Positions 63,949 to 64,000 of a stretch of 64,000 bases of DNA are shown here, one piece after another. Location of the stretch: assembly GCA_003993805.1 (NCBI GenBank), contig RSEF01000004.1, forward strand, positions 23,872,930 through 23,936,929, read 5' to 3'. The position numbers were made by a program, and so were the translations under genes. Each line of letters starts with the position of its first letter. Positions within the stretch are counted from its first letter, which is position 1. Below the pieces are notes generated by a model that did no database searches, was not told the origin of the DNA, and saw nothing but the letters and a program-made list of their open reading frames with translations. The stretch is from Himantopus leucocephalus (Eukaryota; Chordata; Aves; Charadriiformes; Recurvirostridae).

Positions 63949-64000
63949 CTGCCAGCATCTCCAGTCCCAGAGTGCTGGTGCCTGAAGCCATCAGGGCTGA

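Overview
The window looks like a gene-free piece of a bird genome. The DNA is AT-rich, has no open reading frame longer than about 156 codons, and has none of the dense gene packing of a microbe. The diagnostic signal is CR1 LINE retrotransposons. Several have the octamer-type 3' end (ATTCTATG repeats) and the reverse-transcriptase tail typical of avian CR1. The best copy, at 5262-6166, belongs to a class I know from bird genomes. Older, decayed CR1 of the kind common in turtles and crocodilians, plus one MIR-type SINE, fit an amniote background.

Layout: 1-2890 is unremarkable single-copy sequence. 2895-4275 holds three ancient CR1 pieces, all antisense. 5262-6166 is a 5'-truncated antisense CR1. 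6167-16366 is mostly unique; it holds one weak exon candidate (8648-8823, minus), a nested inverted repeat (11490-11553) and a MIR-like SINE (about 11860-12000). 16367-17935 has a polypurine tract, a CR1 3' tail and a 1.2-kb CR1 body, both sense. 17936-41190 is mainly unique, with an AP-1/MARE-like site pair, a GC-richer patch near 23.7-24.0 kb, a poly(A) run ending in one N, an old CR1 end near 27.9-28.2 kb, a strong G-quadruplex motif at 34.3 kb and a GA microsatellite at 38.8 kb. 41195-41850 is an old antisense CR1. Smaller CR1 remnants lie at 48254-48304 and 54118-54168. A CR1 interrupted by a 100-N assembly gap lies at 55984-56165. 59.4-59.6 kb is purine- and G-rich, and the window ends in a sense CR1 (63330-63948).

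I found no protein-coding gene, tRNA, rRNA, CRISPR array, operon or retroviral gene that I can support. The window is most likely intergenic, or inside a long intron of a gene whose exons lie elsewhere. The CR1 copies do not work together and all are dead: truncated, with stops or altered reverse-transcriptase residues. I did not find a new biological system. The items worth checking are the exon candidate, possible conserved non-coding blocks, the structured DNA motifs and the collapsed gap inside a CR1.
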